DNA of 64,000 bases, from contig SEEM01000006.1 in NCBI GenBank assembly GCA_004144595.1, positions 1-64,000 of the forward strand, in the 5' to 3' direction. The notes under the pieces were generated by a model. The model ran no database searches and had not been told where the DNA came from. It saw only the letters and a list, made by a program, of their open reading frames with translations. Within the stretch, counting starts at the first letter, position 1. Each line of letters starts with the position of its first letter. This stretch comes from Hyphomicrobiales bacterium. Its GTDB lineage: Bacteria > Pseudomonadota > Alphaproteobacteria > Rhizobiales > Beijerinckiaceae. Shown here one piece after another: positions 1 through 8,801 of the stretch. Both the position numbers and the translations under genes were made by a program.

Positions 1-46
1 GCTGGGGGACAAGGGGTCGGAGGTTCGAATCCTCTCGCTCCGACCA
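1..46 (+). tRNA. tRNA-Pro (GGG), 3' part only
   Basis: The window opens inside a tRNA. The T arm (GGAGG, loop TTCGAAT, CCTCT) and the 3' acceptor strand CGCTCCG followed by A-CCA are all present, ending at 46. Reading back gives a 5-nt variable loop (GGGTC), a 3' anticodon stem ACAAG at 9-13 and a loop CTGGGGG at 2-8. This places GGG at the anticodon positions, so proline, codon CCC. The base before the loop (G1) would face A9, a mismatch at 31-39. The 5' half lies outside the window, so the anticodon assignment rests on loop geometry alone. Confidence 0.85.
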
Positions 47-264
47 TTAAATCTTTGAAATTCAAGGCTCTAGAGCTTTTTCCGCTTGAGGCGGCGCGCA
101 ATGATGTTGCGCGCGATTTCGCGAATCTGCGCCGATCGGCGCCAAAGTCCCATAAGAACCCGTACGGGATATTCGCGGACGCTCTCCGCGATCCCTCGGG
201 GTGCCTCCCGTGGCTGACCTTGAGCCGTTCCGCCGAAAGGGGACTCGAGATCTGCCGCGCGGCT

Positions 265-627
265 CTAGCATTCGCTGCATGTGGGGGGATTGTAAGAGGT
301 GGGTGGAGGCGGTCCGCCATTCCTACCGCCTCGATATCCACCCCCACCATAGACCGGACCCCCGCCATAGCCCTGGCCGCCATAGCCCGGCCCGCCGCCA
401 TAGCCGGGCAGGCGCGCGACGGGCCTTCCGATAGGCCGGCACCCGTATGCATTGCAGGTTGACTGGGTGTAAACACCGGTGCGCTGATCGATGCAGCTGT
501 TTGGCGTGCAGAGCATCTGGACCCGATGAGCATCTTGCAAAGCCGGGAGCTGGGAGATCGGCAAGGCTTGCGCGCCGGTCGCAAGCGTGCCGAACAACAG
601 AGCTGGTGCAATAACTGAAAAGCGCAT
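265..627 (-). CDS. Secreted glycine-rich hypothetical protein
   Basis: 120 aa. It starts with a Sec-type signal peptide (basic start, hydrophobic core, cleavage expected after ATGAQA near residue 21). The mature part has five cysteines: four within about residues 40-63 and one two residues from the C-terminus. A Gly/Tyr-rich tract of GYGGG-like repeats follows at about residues 74-102. A strong Shine-Dalgarno (AGGAGG) sits 8 nt before the ATG, which makes the gene credible despite the low complexity. I recognise no family. The repeats suggest an extracytoplasmic structural or surface role, but that is inference. Bases 47-264 between the tRNA and this gene show no supportable gene. Confidence 0.7.
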   Translation of the reverse strand: MRFSVIAPALLFGTLATGAQALPISQLPALQDAHRVQMLCTPNSCIDQRTGVYTQSTCNAYGCRPIGRPVARLPGYGGGPGYGGQGYGGGPVYGGGGYRGGRNGGPPPPTSYNPPTCSEC

Positions 628-986
628 CGAGATTTCCTCCTAGCGCAATGATCTGCCGCCAGACCTGAACGGTTGCTGTCTGTCCAGGTTCCGCGCCGCC
701 TGCGAGCGCCAGCGTATCGGGCTGACTGCTTGTCAGCCTCGTCGCCGCTCACCCACGGCCAGCCCGCCTTGCGAGGGGATGAAGCATCGAAATCCGTTTC
801 TGAACTGTCCGGCGGGTCCGGCTCCCTCCCTCTTTGGCTCTGTCCGCGCCTGAAATAGCGAGGACCGGGGCAACCTGTGCTCTTAAGAATATCCGTTTAC
901 CTTTGCTTAAGCTTGTCGTTGCGGCGTTCTCGCTCTGCAGCCAATGTCGTTCGAGGCGGGCAGGGCGCGCAAAGGCGGAGGCAATC
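628..986. other. Intergenic region, no gene seen
   Basis: These 359 bases separate the divergent secreted protein and methyltransferase genes. The short open frames here lack ribosome sites and family features. The region must hold the promoters of both genes, but I see no convincing -35/-10 pair or operator. Confidence 0.5.
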
Positions 987-1805
987 ATGTCTATGGCAAG
1001 TCTCGCGATCGTGGGGGCCGGGCCGGAGCGTCGGGCCATGGCGCAGCCGGCCGGCTCGCTCGCCGGCTTCTTCGGGGAAATCAAGCCCGACTGGCATTCG
1101 CAATGGGCCTGGGATCACTATGAGGCGACGATTCTCGGCCTGGCGCATCAGTTCGGCCTGCGCCGCGTCTGCGAGATCGGCGGCGGGCGCGATCCGCTGT
1201 TCACCCAGGAACAGGCCACCCGCAACGGCATCGACCTCATCGTCAACGATATCGATGCCGGCGAACTGGCGCTGACCGGGCGCGGGCTCGAGACCGCGCG
1301 CTTCGATATCGCGGGTGACCTCTCCGAACCCGATGTCAGGCGCGGCGGCTACGACATGATGGTGTCGCGCATGGTCTTCGAGCATGTCGACGGGGTGGAG
1401 CGGGCCTGGGCCAATATCCATGCACTGCTGGCGCCCGGAGGCGTGGCGCTCGCGTTTTTCCCGACGCTGTGGGCCCCCGTCTTCGCGCTCAACCACATCC
1501 TCCCCGAAAAGGTCTCGCATGCCATCGTCCACGCCCTGTTCCCGGCGCGTCGCGACGGCGGCGGCGATCCGAAATTCCCCGCTCTCTACGACTGGTGCCG
1601 CGGCGATCCGGCCTTGCTCGAGCCCATGTTGAAGCGGGCCGGCTTTGCCGAGACCCATGTCCAGCGCTTCTGGGGCCATGGCTATTTCGATCGCATGCCG
1701 GGTCTCAAGCAGGTCGACCACGCCTTCAATGCAGCGGCGGCACGGGTCGGCTGGAACTTCGTTACGACCTACGCCTATGTCGTGGTCCGTAAGAGCCGGG
1801 GCTGA
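987..1805 (+). CDS. Class I SAM-dependent methyltransferase
   Basis: 272 aa from the ATG at 987, chosen because GGCGGAGG lies 5 nt upstream; an open frame continues upstream to 834 without a ribosome site. The SAM-binding motif I is CEIGGGRDP (about residues 51-59). A later strand-loop reads VSRMVFEHV and is followed by LLAPGGVALAFFP, as in methyltransferase domain-11 proteins. A hydrophobic stretch (FFPTLWAPVFALNHIL) in the second half may lie at the membrane. The substrate is unknown. Proximity to the polysaccharide genes suggests modification of a glycan or lipid carrier, which is inference. Confidence 0.8.
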   Translation: MSMASLAIVGAGPERRAMAQPAGSLAGFFGEIKPDWHSQWAWDHYEATILGLAHQFGLRRVCEIGGGRDPLFTQEQATRNGIDLIVNDIDAGELALTGRGLETARFDIAGDLSEPDVRRGGYDMMVSRMVFEHVDGVERAWANIHALLAPGGVALAFFPTLWAPVFALNHILPEKVSHAIVHALFPARRDGGGDPKFPALYDWCRGDPALLEPMLKRAGFAETHVQRFWGHGYFDRMPGLKQVDHAFNAAAARVGWNFVTTYAYVVVRKSRG

Positions 1806-1828
1806 CAAAGCTCCGGGAACATACGTTG

Positions 1829-3049
1829 CTAGCCGTTTGATCCTGAAACGGCTCTCTCCGAAAACGGCATGCCGTTTTCCGGGCCGATGCTCTGTCCCGC
1901 TATAGGCCCGGCTTTCCGGTCGTCGCTCCAGCTCGAGCCGTCCTGTCCCGCGCGGATTTCACGCGGCTTGCTCAGCGATCCCGGAAACCGCAGCAGGCGC
2001 CCCATCGGGCGCTCGACCCAGCGATAGAGAAATATCGAAGCCGCCGCCGCGACCGTCATGGCGACCACGATATAGATCTCCAGCGGCAGCGCCCCACCGA
2101 CCAGCTTGACCCAGACCTCGCGCAGCGGCCGCAACGCAAAGGGATGGAAAAGGTAGAGGCTGTAGGAGGCGTTGCCGAGCCCGGTGAGGAGCAAGGCCAG
2201 CCGCGGCGCCCGGCCGCGATAGAGCGCTGCGCCGCCGACGATCAGCACCGCAGGAGCGCCCCAGCGCAGCGCAGGCGGAATCGTTTCACCGGCATCGACG
2301 CCATGGATCTTGAACATCGCGGCGAAGCCGAACGCCACCAGCAGCACGGCGCTCGGACCGGCCAGTCTGAAGCCCTGCCGGTGAAGCAGTGCCAGCAGGC
2401 AGCCGAACAGGAATTCGAGGATGATCTGCTGCGTCCAGAAGGCGATCTGCACCTGAACTGGCTTGAGGATTGCGCCGGCCAGCGCGAATCCGCCGATCGC
2501 GAGCGTCAGCGCGACCATGCCGCGCCGCAATGGCAGCAGCAGCGCGCCGGCGAACAGCACGTAGAAGAACATTTCGAGGTTGAGCGTCCAGCCCAGTGCC
2601 ATCACCGGCCGGATTTCGTCGCCGCGCAGGCTGGGAATGAAGAGATAGGAGGAAAGAATGTGCTGCCAGTCGCCGAGCGGCACGTTCAGGAGCCGGGGCG
2701 CGATCAGGCCTCCAAGCAGCAGCACGGTGGTCAGCAGCCAGTACAGCGGCACGATCCGGGCGATGCGCCGTGCCAGGAAGACGCGCCATGCGCCCGGCCG
2801 GCCGAACAGATCGGCCGAGGTATGGACCATGATGAAGCCGGAGATCACGAAGAAGATGTCGACGCCGATGCCCCAGTGCAGGAAGGAGGCGTCGATGCCC
2901 GGCAAGCCCACGCGTGGGCCGATGGCCTCCGTCTCGTGCGCCGCATGCCCGAAGACGACCAGCAGCGCGGCGATGGCGCGCAGCGCCTGAATGCTCTCGA
3001 TCTGCCCGGCCGATGCCGTTCCGGCTTGGGCGCGCGGGGTCGCCGTCAT
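1829..3049 (-). CDS. Acyltransferase 3 family membrane protein
   Basis: 406 aa. Start chosen at 3049, where the ATG overlaps the stop of the upstream polymerase gene by 4 bp (ATGA). The protein opens with IQALRAIAALLVVFGHA, the hallmark of acyltransferase-3 (OafA/ExoZ/NodX) proteins; the histidine is the expected catalytic residue. HWGIGVDIFFVISGFIM follows, then about ten membrane segments ending with SLYLFHPF and YRWVERPM. The family O-acetylates extracytoplasmic sugars. As last gene of the phosphotransferase-polymerase operon it probably decorates the same exopolysaccharide. The last ~16 residues come from a palindromic repeat and are unlikely to matter for activity. Confidence 0.9.
   Translation of the reverse strand: MTATPRAQAGTASAGQIESIQALRAIAALLVVFGHAAHETEAIGPRVGLPGIDASFLHWGIGVDIFFVISGFIMVHTSADLFGRPGAWRVFLARRIARIVPLYWLLTTVLLLGGLIAPRLLNVPLGDWQHILSSYLFIPSLRGDEIRPVMALGWTLNLEMFFYVLFAGALLLPLRRGMVALTLAIGGFALAGAILKPVQVQIAFWTQQIILEFLFGCLLALLHRQGFRLAGPSAVLLVAFGFAAMFKIHGVDAGETIPPALRWGAPAVLIVGGAALYRGRAPRLALLLTGLGNASYSLYLFHPFALRPLREVWVKLVGGALPLEIYIVVAMTVAAAASIFLYRWVERPMGRLLRFPGSLSKPREIRAGQDGSSWSDDRKAGPIAGQSIGPENGMPFSERAVSGSNG
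1831..1853. terminator. Stem-loop between convergent genes
   Basis: AGCCGTTT (1831-1838) and AAACGGCT (1846-1853) form a perfect 8-bp stem with a 7-nt loop. It lies just after the methyltransferase stop and overlaps the end of the converging acyltransferase gene. There is no good T tract, so it may act as a barrier or mRNA-stabilising hairpin rather than a classic terminator. Confidence 0.45.
1861..1878. repeat. 18-bp perfect palindrome AAAACGGCA/TGCCGTTTT
   Basis: A perfect palindrome with no spacer, 8 bp beyond the stem-loop at 1831-1853. It lies inside the last codons of the acyltransferase gene on the minus strand, where it encodes the tail ENGMPF. Such palindromes are usually extragenic, so the reading frame has probably run into a repeat. 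Confidence 0.6.
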
Positions 3050-4290
3050 GAGCGCTCCTCGCTGGCGCCCCGATCCGGCCCGAGCACCGCAAGGCCCCAG
3101 ACCAGACCGAGCATCATGTAGAGATGCCGCCAATGGTCGCTATCGATCTGAAAGCCCTGGAGGATCGTGACGAAAAGCACCGACCAGATCGCGATGGCGT
3201 GCAATTGGGTCGGCCCGGTCCGGAACACCAGTCGCCAGCCGACATAACATGTCGCGACCATCAGGCTGACCCAGGACACGCCGCCGAGCCAGCCATAGGA
3301 GGCGAAGGCGTTGATATAGACATTGTGCGGATCGGCCTGGTTGAAGATCCAGCGGAATTGCAATGGCCCGAAGCCGTTGGGCGCGTCCAGAAGCATCGGG
3401 ATCGCACGCAGCTGATTGCCGAACCGGCCGGTGACGCCCTGGTCGTAGTCCTGATCGAGGCTGGCGCGCGCATCGAAGACGTTGCGGATATCCTCGAACG
3501 AAAGCGCGATCAGCAGCGCCACGACCGCCGCGACGAGCGCGCCCAGCGACATGGCGACGATGCGGCCCCGGCTGGCCGCACTCGGCGCCGTCAGAAAGGT
3601 GAGGGCGATCATCAGCGCCGTCGATGCGACGAGCACGCCCCAGGCGCCGCGGGAGAAGGTGAAGAACAGCGCGGCCAGCGGTATGCTGAGCGTGACGAGG
3701 CCGCGCAACAGGCCGACCTGCCCGGTGAGGATACGTTGCAGCACATAGACGATCGGCAGGGCCAGATAGGGGCCGAGCACGTTCGGGTCCTTGAAGGTGC
3801 CTGAGGCGCGGCCATAGAGCGTGAAGGTCTCGCCGAGCCCGGCGATGTTGAAATAGCCGAGCAAAGCCGCGAAACCCGCGATCCAGGCGGCGAAGAGATA
3901 ACCGCGGCGCAGGGTCTCAAGCCGGCCGGCCGCATCCTGCGACATGATGCCGGCGATGAAGACCGCGGTGATCATCAGATAGACCGAGACGGCGGTGAAG
4001 CGCACCGATTCGCCATCGGCCATCCAGGGAATGAGCGAGAAGATGCCGCCGATATTGTAGCCGAGCAGCAGCACGGCGAGCGGCAGCAACTTCTGCGAGA
4101 ACCGGATGCCGGTCAGCGCGAACACGAACAGCGCCAGCAGGAAGACGATTTCGTAGGGCGAGGGTTCGACCAGGGCGAGGCCGCTGGAGGCGCCGAGCAG
4201 CCACAGGACGCCGCGCTTGATCGCGGCATAGGAAACCGTCAGGCGCGGCCCGCGCCCTTCCTGCGGCGTGTCGTGCGCCAGCGTGCTCAA
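3046..4290 (-). CDS. O-antigen ligase / Wzy-type polysaccharide polymerase family membrane protein
   Basis: 414 aa. The frame stays open far upstream as a shadow of the phosphotransferase gene. The best start is the TTG at 4290, which overlaps the preceding stop by 4 bp (TTGA). About eleven hydrophobic segments surround a periplasmic loop. The signature region GRASGTFKDPNVLGPYLA and the segment FTFSRGAWGVL are typical of the Wzy_C/O-antigen ligase family, which polymerises or ligates undecaprenyl-linked repeat units in the periplasm. It is the middle gene of a three-gene overlapping operon, consistent with polymerase function in exopolysaccharide synthesis. Polymerase versus ligase cannot be decided from sequence. 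Confidence 0.85.
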   Translation of the reverse strand: MSTLAHDTPQEGRGPRLTVSYAAIKRGVLWLLGASSGLALVEPSPYEIVFLLALFVFALTGIRFSQKLLPLAVLLLGYNIGGIFSLIPWMADGESVRFTAVSVYLMITAVFIAGIMSQDAAGRLETLRRGYLFAAWIAGFAALLGYFNIAGLGETFTLYGRASGTFKDPNVLGPYLALPIVYVLQRILTGQVGLLRGLVTLSIPLAALFFTFSRGAWGVLVASTALMIALTFLTAPSAASRGRIVAMSLGALVAAVVALLIALSFEDIRNVFDARASLDQDYDQGVTGRFGNQLRAIPMLLDAPNGFGPLQFRWIFNQADPHNVYINAFASYGWLGGVSWVSLMVATCYVGWRLVFRTGPTQLHAIAIWSVLFVTILQGFQIDSDHWRHLYMMLGLVWGLAVLGPDRGASEERS

Positions 4291-5840
4291 TAGGCGTTCT
4301 CGTTCTTGGTCAGCAGCGAGAACGGCGTCTTGGCGAGAATGTAGAGGTCGAGCAGCACGGACCAGTTCTCGATATAGTAGAGATCGTGCTCGACGCGCCG
4401 CTGGATCTTCTCGTCGGTATCGGTTTCGCCGCGCCAGCCGTTGATCTGGGCCCAGCCGGTGATGCCGGGCTTGACCTTGTGGCGCGCGAAATAGCCATCC
4501 ACCACCTGCTCGTAAGCGCGGTTGGAGGCCTTGGCGTGGATGGCATGCGGGCGTGGCCCGACGAGCGAGAGATCGCCCTTGAAGACGACGTTCAGGAGCT
4601 GCGGCAGCTCGTCTAGCGAGGTCTTGCGGATGAAGCGGCCGACGCGCGTTACACGCGGATCGTCCTTGGTCACCTGCTTGGCCGCAGTATGGTCCGCCAT
4701 GTCGCTGCGCAGCGAGCGGAACTTCAGGACGTCGACGGTCTCGTTGTTGAAGCCATAGCGCTTCTGGCGGAAGAAGACAGACCCCTTGCTGTCGAGCTTG
4801 ATCGCGATAGCCGTCGCCAGCATCACCGGCGAAAGCGCGATCAGCGCCAGTGTGCCGACGACCTTGTCGAACGCCCATTTGACGACGATGTCCCAGTCGG
4901 CGATCGGCCGGTCGAAGACATCGAGCACCGGCACGGCGCCGAAATAGGAATAGGAGCGCGGCCGCAGGCGCAGCTTCGACATATGGGCTGAGAGGCGGAT
5001 GTCGATCGGCAGCACCCAGAGCTTGCGCAGCATGGTCAAAAGCCGCGCCTCGGCCGAGATCGGCAGCGTGAAGATGACGAGGTCGAGCTTGGTGCGGCGC
5101 GCGAATTCGACGAGATCGTCGATCGTGCCGAGCTTGGGATAGCCGGCGACGAGGTCGGGCGAGCGCTCGTCGTTGCGGTCGTCGAATACGCCGCAGATCC
5201 GCAGGCCCGTATCCTTCTGGCTCTCCAGTGCGCGGATCAGGGCCTCGCCCGCCTCGCCGCCGCCGACGATCGCCGTGCGCCGTTCCAGCCGGCCGGTGCG
5301 GGTGAGATGGCGCACACCCGTCGTCATGATCACGCGCCCGGCAAGCAGCGCGCCGACGCCCGAGAAATAGAAGCCGACCAGCCAGACGCGCGAAACCTGG
5401 TCGCCGATCTTCAGGAAGAAGAAGGCCGCGAGCGCCACCAAGAACAGCATGGTCCAGCCGGTGACCAGCCTGACCGCGCTGCCGATGAAATGGCGCAGCG
5501 CACCGATGGGATAAAGCTGCAGGGCCTGGAAGAGCGTCAGCGAGCCGAGGGCAAGCGCACCGACCGTCACCTGGTAGGGCAGCGTGTAGTCGACCTTGCC
5601 GGCCGCATAGAGCCAATAGATCAGCCCGCCCGTGCCCACGACGGCCAACAGGTCGAGCAGGCGCGCAACGCCCTCGATCATCACCGGGGAAAGGGTCGGC
5701 TTGACGGGGATGGCCGCGATGCGCTCGGCCAACGGGTGGAAGCGCCGCGTCTGCCCCTTTTCAGCCCCGCCGAACATGGCCGGCGTCGCCGAGGCGGCCG
5801 CGTCCGCCTTCATCATATCGCGGACGTCGAAAGTCCCCAT
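4287..5840 (-). CDS. Undecaprenyl-phosphate sugar phosphotransferase (priming enzyme, WcaJ/PssY type)
   Basis: 517 aa, first gene of the operon. Four or five N-terminal membrane segments (about residues 50-170) are followed by a CoA-binding-like domain ([14 protein letters not shown]) and a final membrane hairpin ([21 protein letters not shown]). The C-terminal bacterial sugar transferase domain carries [41 protein letters not shown] and [12 protein letters not shown]. These motifs define polyisoprenyl-phosphate hexose-1-phosphate transferases that put the first sugar, usually glucose or galactose phosphate, on the lipid carrier. A GAAGGTG ribosome site precedes the ATG at 5840. Confidence 0.93.
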   Translation of the reverse strand: MGTFDVRDMMKADAAASATPAMFGGAEKGQTRRFHPLAERIAAIPVKPTLSPVMIEGVARLLDLLAVVGTGGLIYWLYAAGKVDYTLPYQVTVGALALGSLTLFQALQLYPIGALRHFIGSAVRLVTGWTMLFLVALAAFFFLKIGDQVSRVWLVGFYFSGVGALLAGRVIMTTGVRHLTRTGRLERRTAIVGGGEAGEALIRALESQKDTGLRICGVFDDRNDERSPDLVAGYPKLGTIDDLVEFARRTKLDLVIFTLPISAEARLLTMLRKLWVLPIDIRLSAHMSKLRLRPRSYSYFGAVPVLDVFDRPIADWDIVVKWAFDKVVGTLALIALSPVMLATAIAIKLDSKGSVFFRQKRYGFNNETVDVLKFRSLRSDMADHTAAKQVTKDDPRVTRVGRFIRKTSLDELPQLLNVVFKGDLSLVGPRPHAIHAKASNRAYEQVVDGYFARHKVKPGITGWAQINGWRGETDTDEKIQRRVEHDLYYIENWSVLLDLYILAKTPFSLLTKNENAY

Positions 5841-6358
5841 GAACCTACACCTTCAACTCGGAGCGCCGCGCCGGGGGTGCAGCGATCCCGGTTCGGCTCT
5901 ATCCGAAATTGCTCACGGAACGTTTAACCGGACCGCTTGCTGTTTCGAAGGATTCGTAAGCCTCGGGGCACGGCCACGCCGCGCCGGGCGCCTTTCGCAT
6001 CCTGCGAAAATCCGATCGCAAAAAATTGCATTTTGTCTTGGTCGGCCAGTGATTTGGCATAGGTTTAAATCGACCGAAAAAGTCGCCATTTCCCGCAAGT
6101 TATTGTTATTGCAAGTGATCGTGAGTTGACAGGTGAGGGTGGCATAGGCATATTGGTCTTCGATGAGTGTCTGAGAAGCATATATCGCTCGTGATGAGCG
6201 CCGCGCCCCGACAGGTGTTTTGCCTATGGCGTGGTCTGCTGGATTAATGTTCCGGCTAAGTCTTCCCTCCGGATCCATCGATTTAAAACTCTAACGATTG
6301 CTTGGCTGTCCCTGCGTCGCACCCGCGATGTTCAGCGCCGGCTTTGCCCGTGTGCAAC
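5841..6358. promoter_or_regulatory. AT-rich upstream region of the polysaccharide operon
   Basis: About 518 bp without a supportable gene, between the divergent phosphotransferase and SMR genes. Bases about 6005-6300 are clearly richer in A/T than the surroundings. They contain GCAA-N4-TTGC (in GCAAAAAATTGC) and CGACcgaaaaaGTCG inverted repeats. This is where the promoter and regulator sites of the minus-strand operon should be. I cannot name the regulator. A minus-strand open frame at 5913-6278 looks spurious. Confidence 0.4.
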
Positions 6359-6712
6359 ATGTCTTTTCACTGGTTGGTTCTGCTCGCGGCCATCGCCGTC
6401 GAGATCGTCGCGACGGCCGCGCTGAAATCTGCTGTCTCCACCTCATGGCTCGTCGGCACCTTGCCGCTACTCCTCATCGGCTTCTCTTTCATCCTGCTCA
6501 GCATCGCATTGCGCGTCATCCCGATGGCAGTCGCCTACGCCGTCTGGGAAGGGCTCGGCATCGTCGGTATCGCGGTGATCGGCCATGTGCTCTTCGGCGA
6601 GCACCTGACCGCCGCTCGCGCGGCTGGCCTGGCCGCGATCCTGGCGGGGATACTGCTCATCGAGAATGGAGTGGGGCACGCACGCAGCGAGGGTGACAGG
6701 AGGCTCGCGTGA
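6359..6712 (+). CDS. mdtJ: SMR efflux subunit, MdtJ-like
   Basis: 117 aa with four membrane segments. The essential first-helix glutamate is in AVEIVATAALK (about residue 14). The stretch VIPMAVAYAVWEGLGIVGIA matches the MdtJ-type subunit, whose partner MdtI has WGG instead of WEG. In E. coli MdtI and MdtJ form a heterodimer that exports spermidine. The upstream in-frame ATG at 6302 would add a non-conserved leader; start 6359 leaves a normal SMR N-terminus. It overlaps the next gene by 4 bp (GTGA). The substrate could equally be a cationic drug. Confidence 0.85.
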   Translation: MSFHWLVLLAAIAVEIVATAALKSAVSTSWLVGTLPLLLIGFSFILLSIALRVIPMAVAYAVWEGLGIVGIAVIGHVLFGEHLTAARAAGLAAILAGILLIENGVGHARSEGDRRLA

Positions 6713-7044
6713 ACGCCTCCTTGCTGCAGGCTGCGCCTTTCCTTTGGCTGCTGCTCGCCGTCGCCCTCGAAATCGGCGGCACCTATCTGCTCAAGCTCTC
6801 GGACGGCATGACCCGTCGCAGCATGGGAGCCGGCGGCATCGTGCTCGTGATGGGCGCCTTCGCGGCGCTCGCCAAGGCCATCGAAGGGATGGACCTTTCC
6901 GTCGCTTATGCCGTCTGGGGCGGAGCGGGGCTGGTCATCACGGCGATCATCGGCGCGCTGGTCTTCGGCCAGCGGATCAGGCCGGTGGGCTGGCTCGGCA
7001 TTCTGCTCGTGGTCGGCGGCGTCGTCTCGCTGAAGATGGTCTGA
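6709..7044 (+). CDS. mdtI: SMR efflux subunit, MdtI-like
   Basis: 111 aa, GTG start at 6709, with AGGAGG 5 nt upstream inside the preceding gene. Four membrane segments. The conserved glutamate is in ALEIGGTYLLKLSDG, and KAIEGMDLSVAYAVWGG is a close match to the MdtI pattern. With the gene before it, this makes a translationally coupled heterodimeric SMR pump of the MdtJI type. Confidence 0.87.
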   Translation: MNASLLQAAPFLWLLLAVALEIGGTYLLKLSDGMTRRSMGAGGIVLVMGAFAALAKAIEGMDLSVAYAVWGGAGLVITAIIGALVFGQRIRPVGWLGILLVVGGVVSLKMV

Positions 7045-7054
7045 AGCGCAAGCG

Positions 7055-8221
7055 TCAGGAAATGCCGCGCGCCTTCAGTGCCTCGCGATAGGCGGCGATG
7101 ACGCCGTCGATCATATCGTCCAGGCGGAAATTCTGCCGGACGTGGCCGGCGAGATCGGCAGCCTGGGCGAGGCGTTCGGTCTCCGGCGTCTCCAGCATGG
7201 CCCGGATCGCCCCGGCGAGAATCGCCGGGTCGTTCGCCGGGATCAGGCGCTGGCGATGGTTGGGTCCGTAGATCTCGCCGATCCCGCCGACATCGGTCGA
7301 AATCAGGGGCTGCGCGGCGGCGGCCGCTTCCAGGATGACGTAGGGCAGGGATTCGGCCCGCGATGGGATGACCATCGCCCGCGCGCGTGACAGCGCCTTG
7401 CGGATGGGAGCCGGCGGCTCGAAGACGCATTGGTCGGCGATGCCGCGCTCGCGCGTCATCTGGCGCAACTCCGCCTCGTCGGGGCCGGAACCGACGATGA
7501 GGATGCGCGGCGTCAGTCCGTCCCGTCGGCGCAGCAGGGCCAGCGCATCGATGAGCGTGTCGACGCCCTTGGCCGAGCGCAGCTCGCCCAGATAGAGCAG
7601 GTCGAAATCGGCGGCCGCATGGTCGATCGGCTCGAACTCGGCGTCGGAAACGCCGTTCAGCACCACCCGATGGTCCGTGCGCGGCAGGTGGCCGACATGC
7701 GCCTCGAAGCGCCCCGCGATGAAGCGGCTCTCGAACAGGAACATGTCGGTCGCGCCTTCGAGCAGGCGCTCGACGCTCATATAGACCTTATGCTCCACGC
7801 TGCCGGGCTTGTAGTTGAAGCTGCCGCCATGGGGCGTGTACGCGGTAACATAGCGCCGGCCGGGCGAAAACAGCGCGGGAATGCGGCCATAGACCCCGCC
7901 CTTCGAGCCGTGGCAATGCACCACGTCCGGCGCGAGGCGCCGCCGCAGGGACATTTCGGAGAGCTGTGCCTTGAGGTCGGTGGCGCTCGGATAGCGCGAC
8001 ATCGGCACCCGCGTCACCCCGAGCGTCAATTCGCCGCCAAGCTCGCGGAAGACCGCGTCGGCCCTGGTCCCCCCGGTGCTGGAATCGCAGAAGATTCCGA
8101 CATCGTGTCCGCGCACGACCTGTCCGCGGGCCACGTCGAGGACGTGCCGGAACAGCCCGCCGAGCGGCGCGCGAAAGACATGCAGGATTTTCAGGGGGCG
8201 GGTGGCGGAGCTGCCGGTCAT
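7055..8221 (-). CDS. Family GT4 glycosyltransferase
   Basis: 388 aa with the two-Rossmann GT-B fold of GT4 enzymes. The N-terminus (ILHVFRAPLGGLFRHVLDVARG) carries the acceptor-side glycine loop. DVVHCHGSKGG follows. The C-terminal half has LLYLGELRSAKGVDTLIDA and the donor-binding region MVIPSRAESLPYVILEAAAAAQPLISTDVGG, including the E-x7-E type motif. It should transfer a nucleotide-activated sugar to a lipid-linked exopolysaccharide intermediate at the inner membrane face. It starts 16 bp after the Wza-like gene on the same strand. It converges with mdtI over 10 bp. Confidence 0.9.
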   Translation of the reverse strand: MTGSSATRPLKILHVFRAPLGGLFRHVLDVARGQVVRGHDVGIFCDSSTGGTRADAVFRELGGELTLGVTRVPMSRYPSATDLKAQLSEMSLRRRLAPDVVHCHGSKGGVYGRIPALFSPGRRYVTAYTPHGGSFNYKPGSVEHKVYMSVERLLEGATDMFLFESRFIAGRFEAHVGHLPRTDHRVVLNGVSDAEFEPIDHAAADFDLLYLGELRSAKGVDTLIDALALLRRRDGLTPRILIVGSGPDEAELRQMTRERGIADQCVFEPPAPIRKALSRARAMVIPSRAESLPYVILEAAAAAQPLISTDVGGIGEIYGPNHRQRLIPANDPAILAGAIRAMLETPETERLAQAADLAGHVRQNFRLDDMIDGVIAAYREALKARGIS

Positions 8222-8237
8222 GAGGCGCGTCGCGATC

Positions 8238-8798
8238 TCAGAACCAGCGTTCCTTGATGACGATCGTATCGCCTGGCTGCACCGGATAGGTGATCGGCAC
8301 GGTCGCGGTCACGGTCTGGCCCTCGATCTGGCGCGTTACCTCGGCCGAGGAGCGCTGGCCGCGCGGGGTGAAGCCGCCCGCGATCGCGACGGCGGTCTGC
8401 ACCGTCATGCCGTTCACATAGGGGAACTGCCCGGATGTGGTGACCTCGCCGAGCACGAAGAACGGCCTGTAGGTGTCGACCTCGACCGAAACCTTGGGTT
8501 CGCGCAGGTAGCCACCGCGAAGCTTGGCTTCGATCGCCTGGGCGAGCTGCTGCGTTGTGCGCCCCTGCGCCTCGACCGAGCCGATCAGCGGCATGGCGAT
8601 GCGCCCGGCGCCGTCGACGGCGTAAATATTGGAAAGGTTGTCCTGCCCGAAGACGATGACGCGCAGCCGGTCGCCGCTGGCGAGCCGATAAGGCCCGGCC
8701 GGCTCGGTGAGCGCATAGTCCGCCGCCGGATAGCGGGGCGCGCAGGCGCCCGCGGTCATGGCGGCGGCCAAGGCGAGAGAGGCGAGGCGTCGACTCAT
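8238..8798 (-). CDS. Polysaccharide export lipoprotein, Wza/ExoF-like
   Basis: 186 aa from the ATG at 8798; a GTG one codon upstream is also possible. A lipoprotein signal peptide ends near AGAC. The Poly_export domain follows (YRLASGDRLRVIVFGQDNLS ... GRIAMPLIGSVEAQG), then a single SLBB-type domain (FFVLGEVTTSGQFPYVNGMTV). It is short compared with E. coli Wza and lacks the C-terminal amphipathic helix region, as in many rhizobial homologues. It would form the periplasmic/outer-membrane part of the export channel with the ExoP-like protein encoded divergently at 9469. Confidence 0.9.
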   Translation of the reverse strand: MSRRLASLALAAAMTAGACAPRYPAADYALTEPAGPYRLASGDRLRVIVFGQDNLSNIYAVDGAGRIAMPLIGSVEAQGRTTQQLAQAIEAKLRGGYLREPKVSVEVDTYRPFFVLGEVTTSGQFPYVNGMTVQTAVAIAGGFTPRGQRSSAEVTRQIEGQTVTATVPITYPVQPGDTIVIKERWF

Positions 8799-8801
8799 CA
8801 C

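Noticed and set aside
4291-5616. N-terminal 440 codons of a long frame continuous with the polymerase gene, which would make a fusion protein
   Set aside because: This part is another frame of the priming phosphotransferase gene and encodes no membrane or catalytic pattern; the polymerase starts at the TTG overlapping the previous stop.
5913-6278. 121-codon minus-strand frame upstream of the polysaccharide operon
   Set aside because: No ribosome site or family features, and it lies in A/T-rich DNA that looks like a control region.
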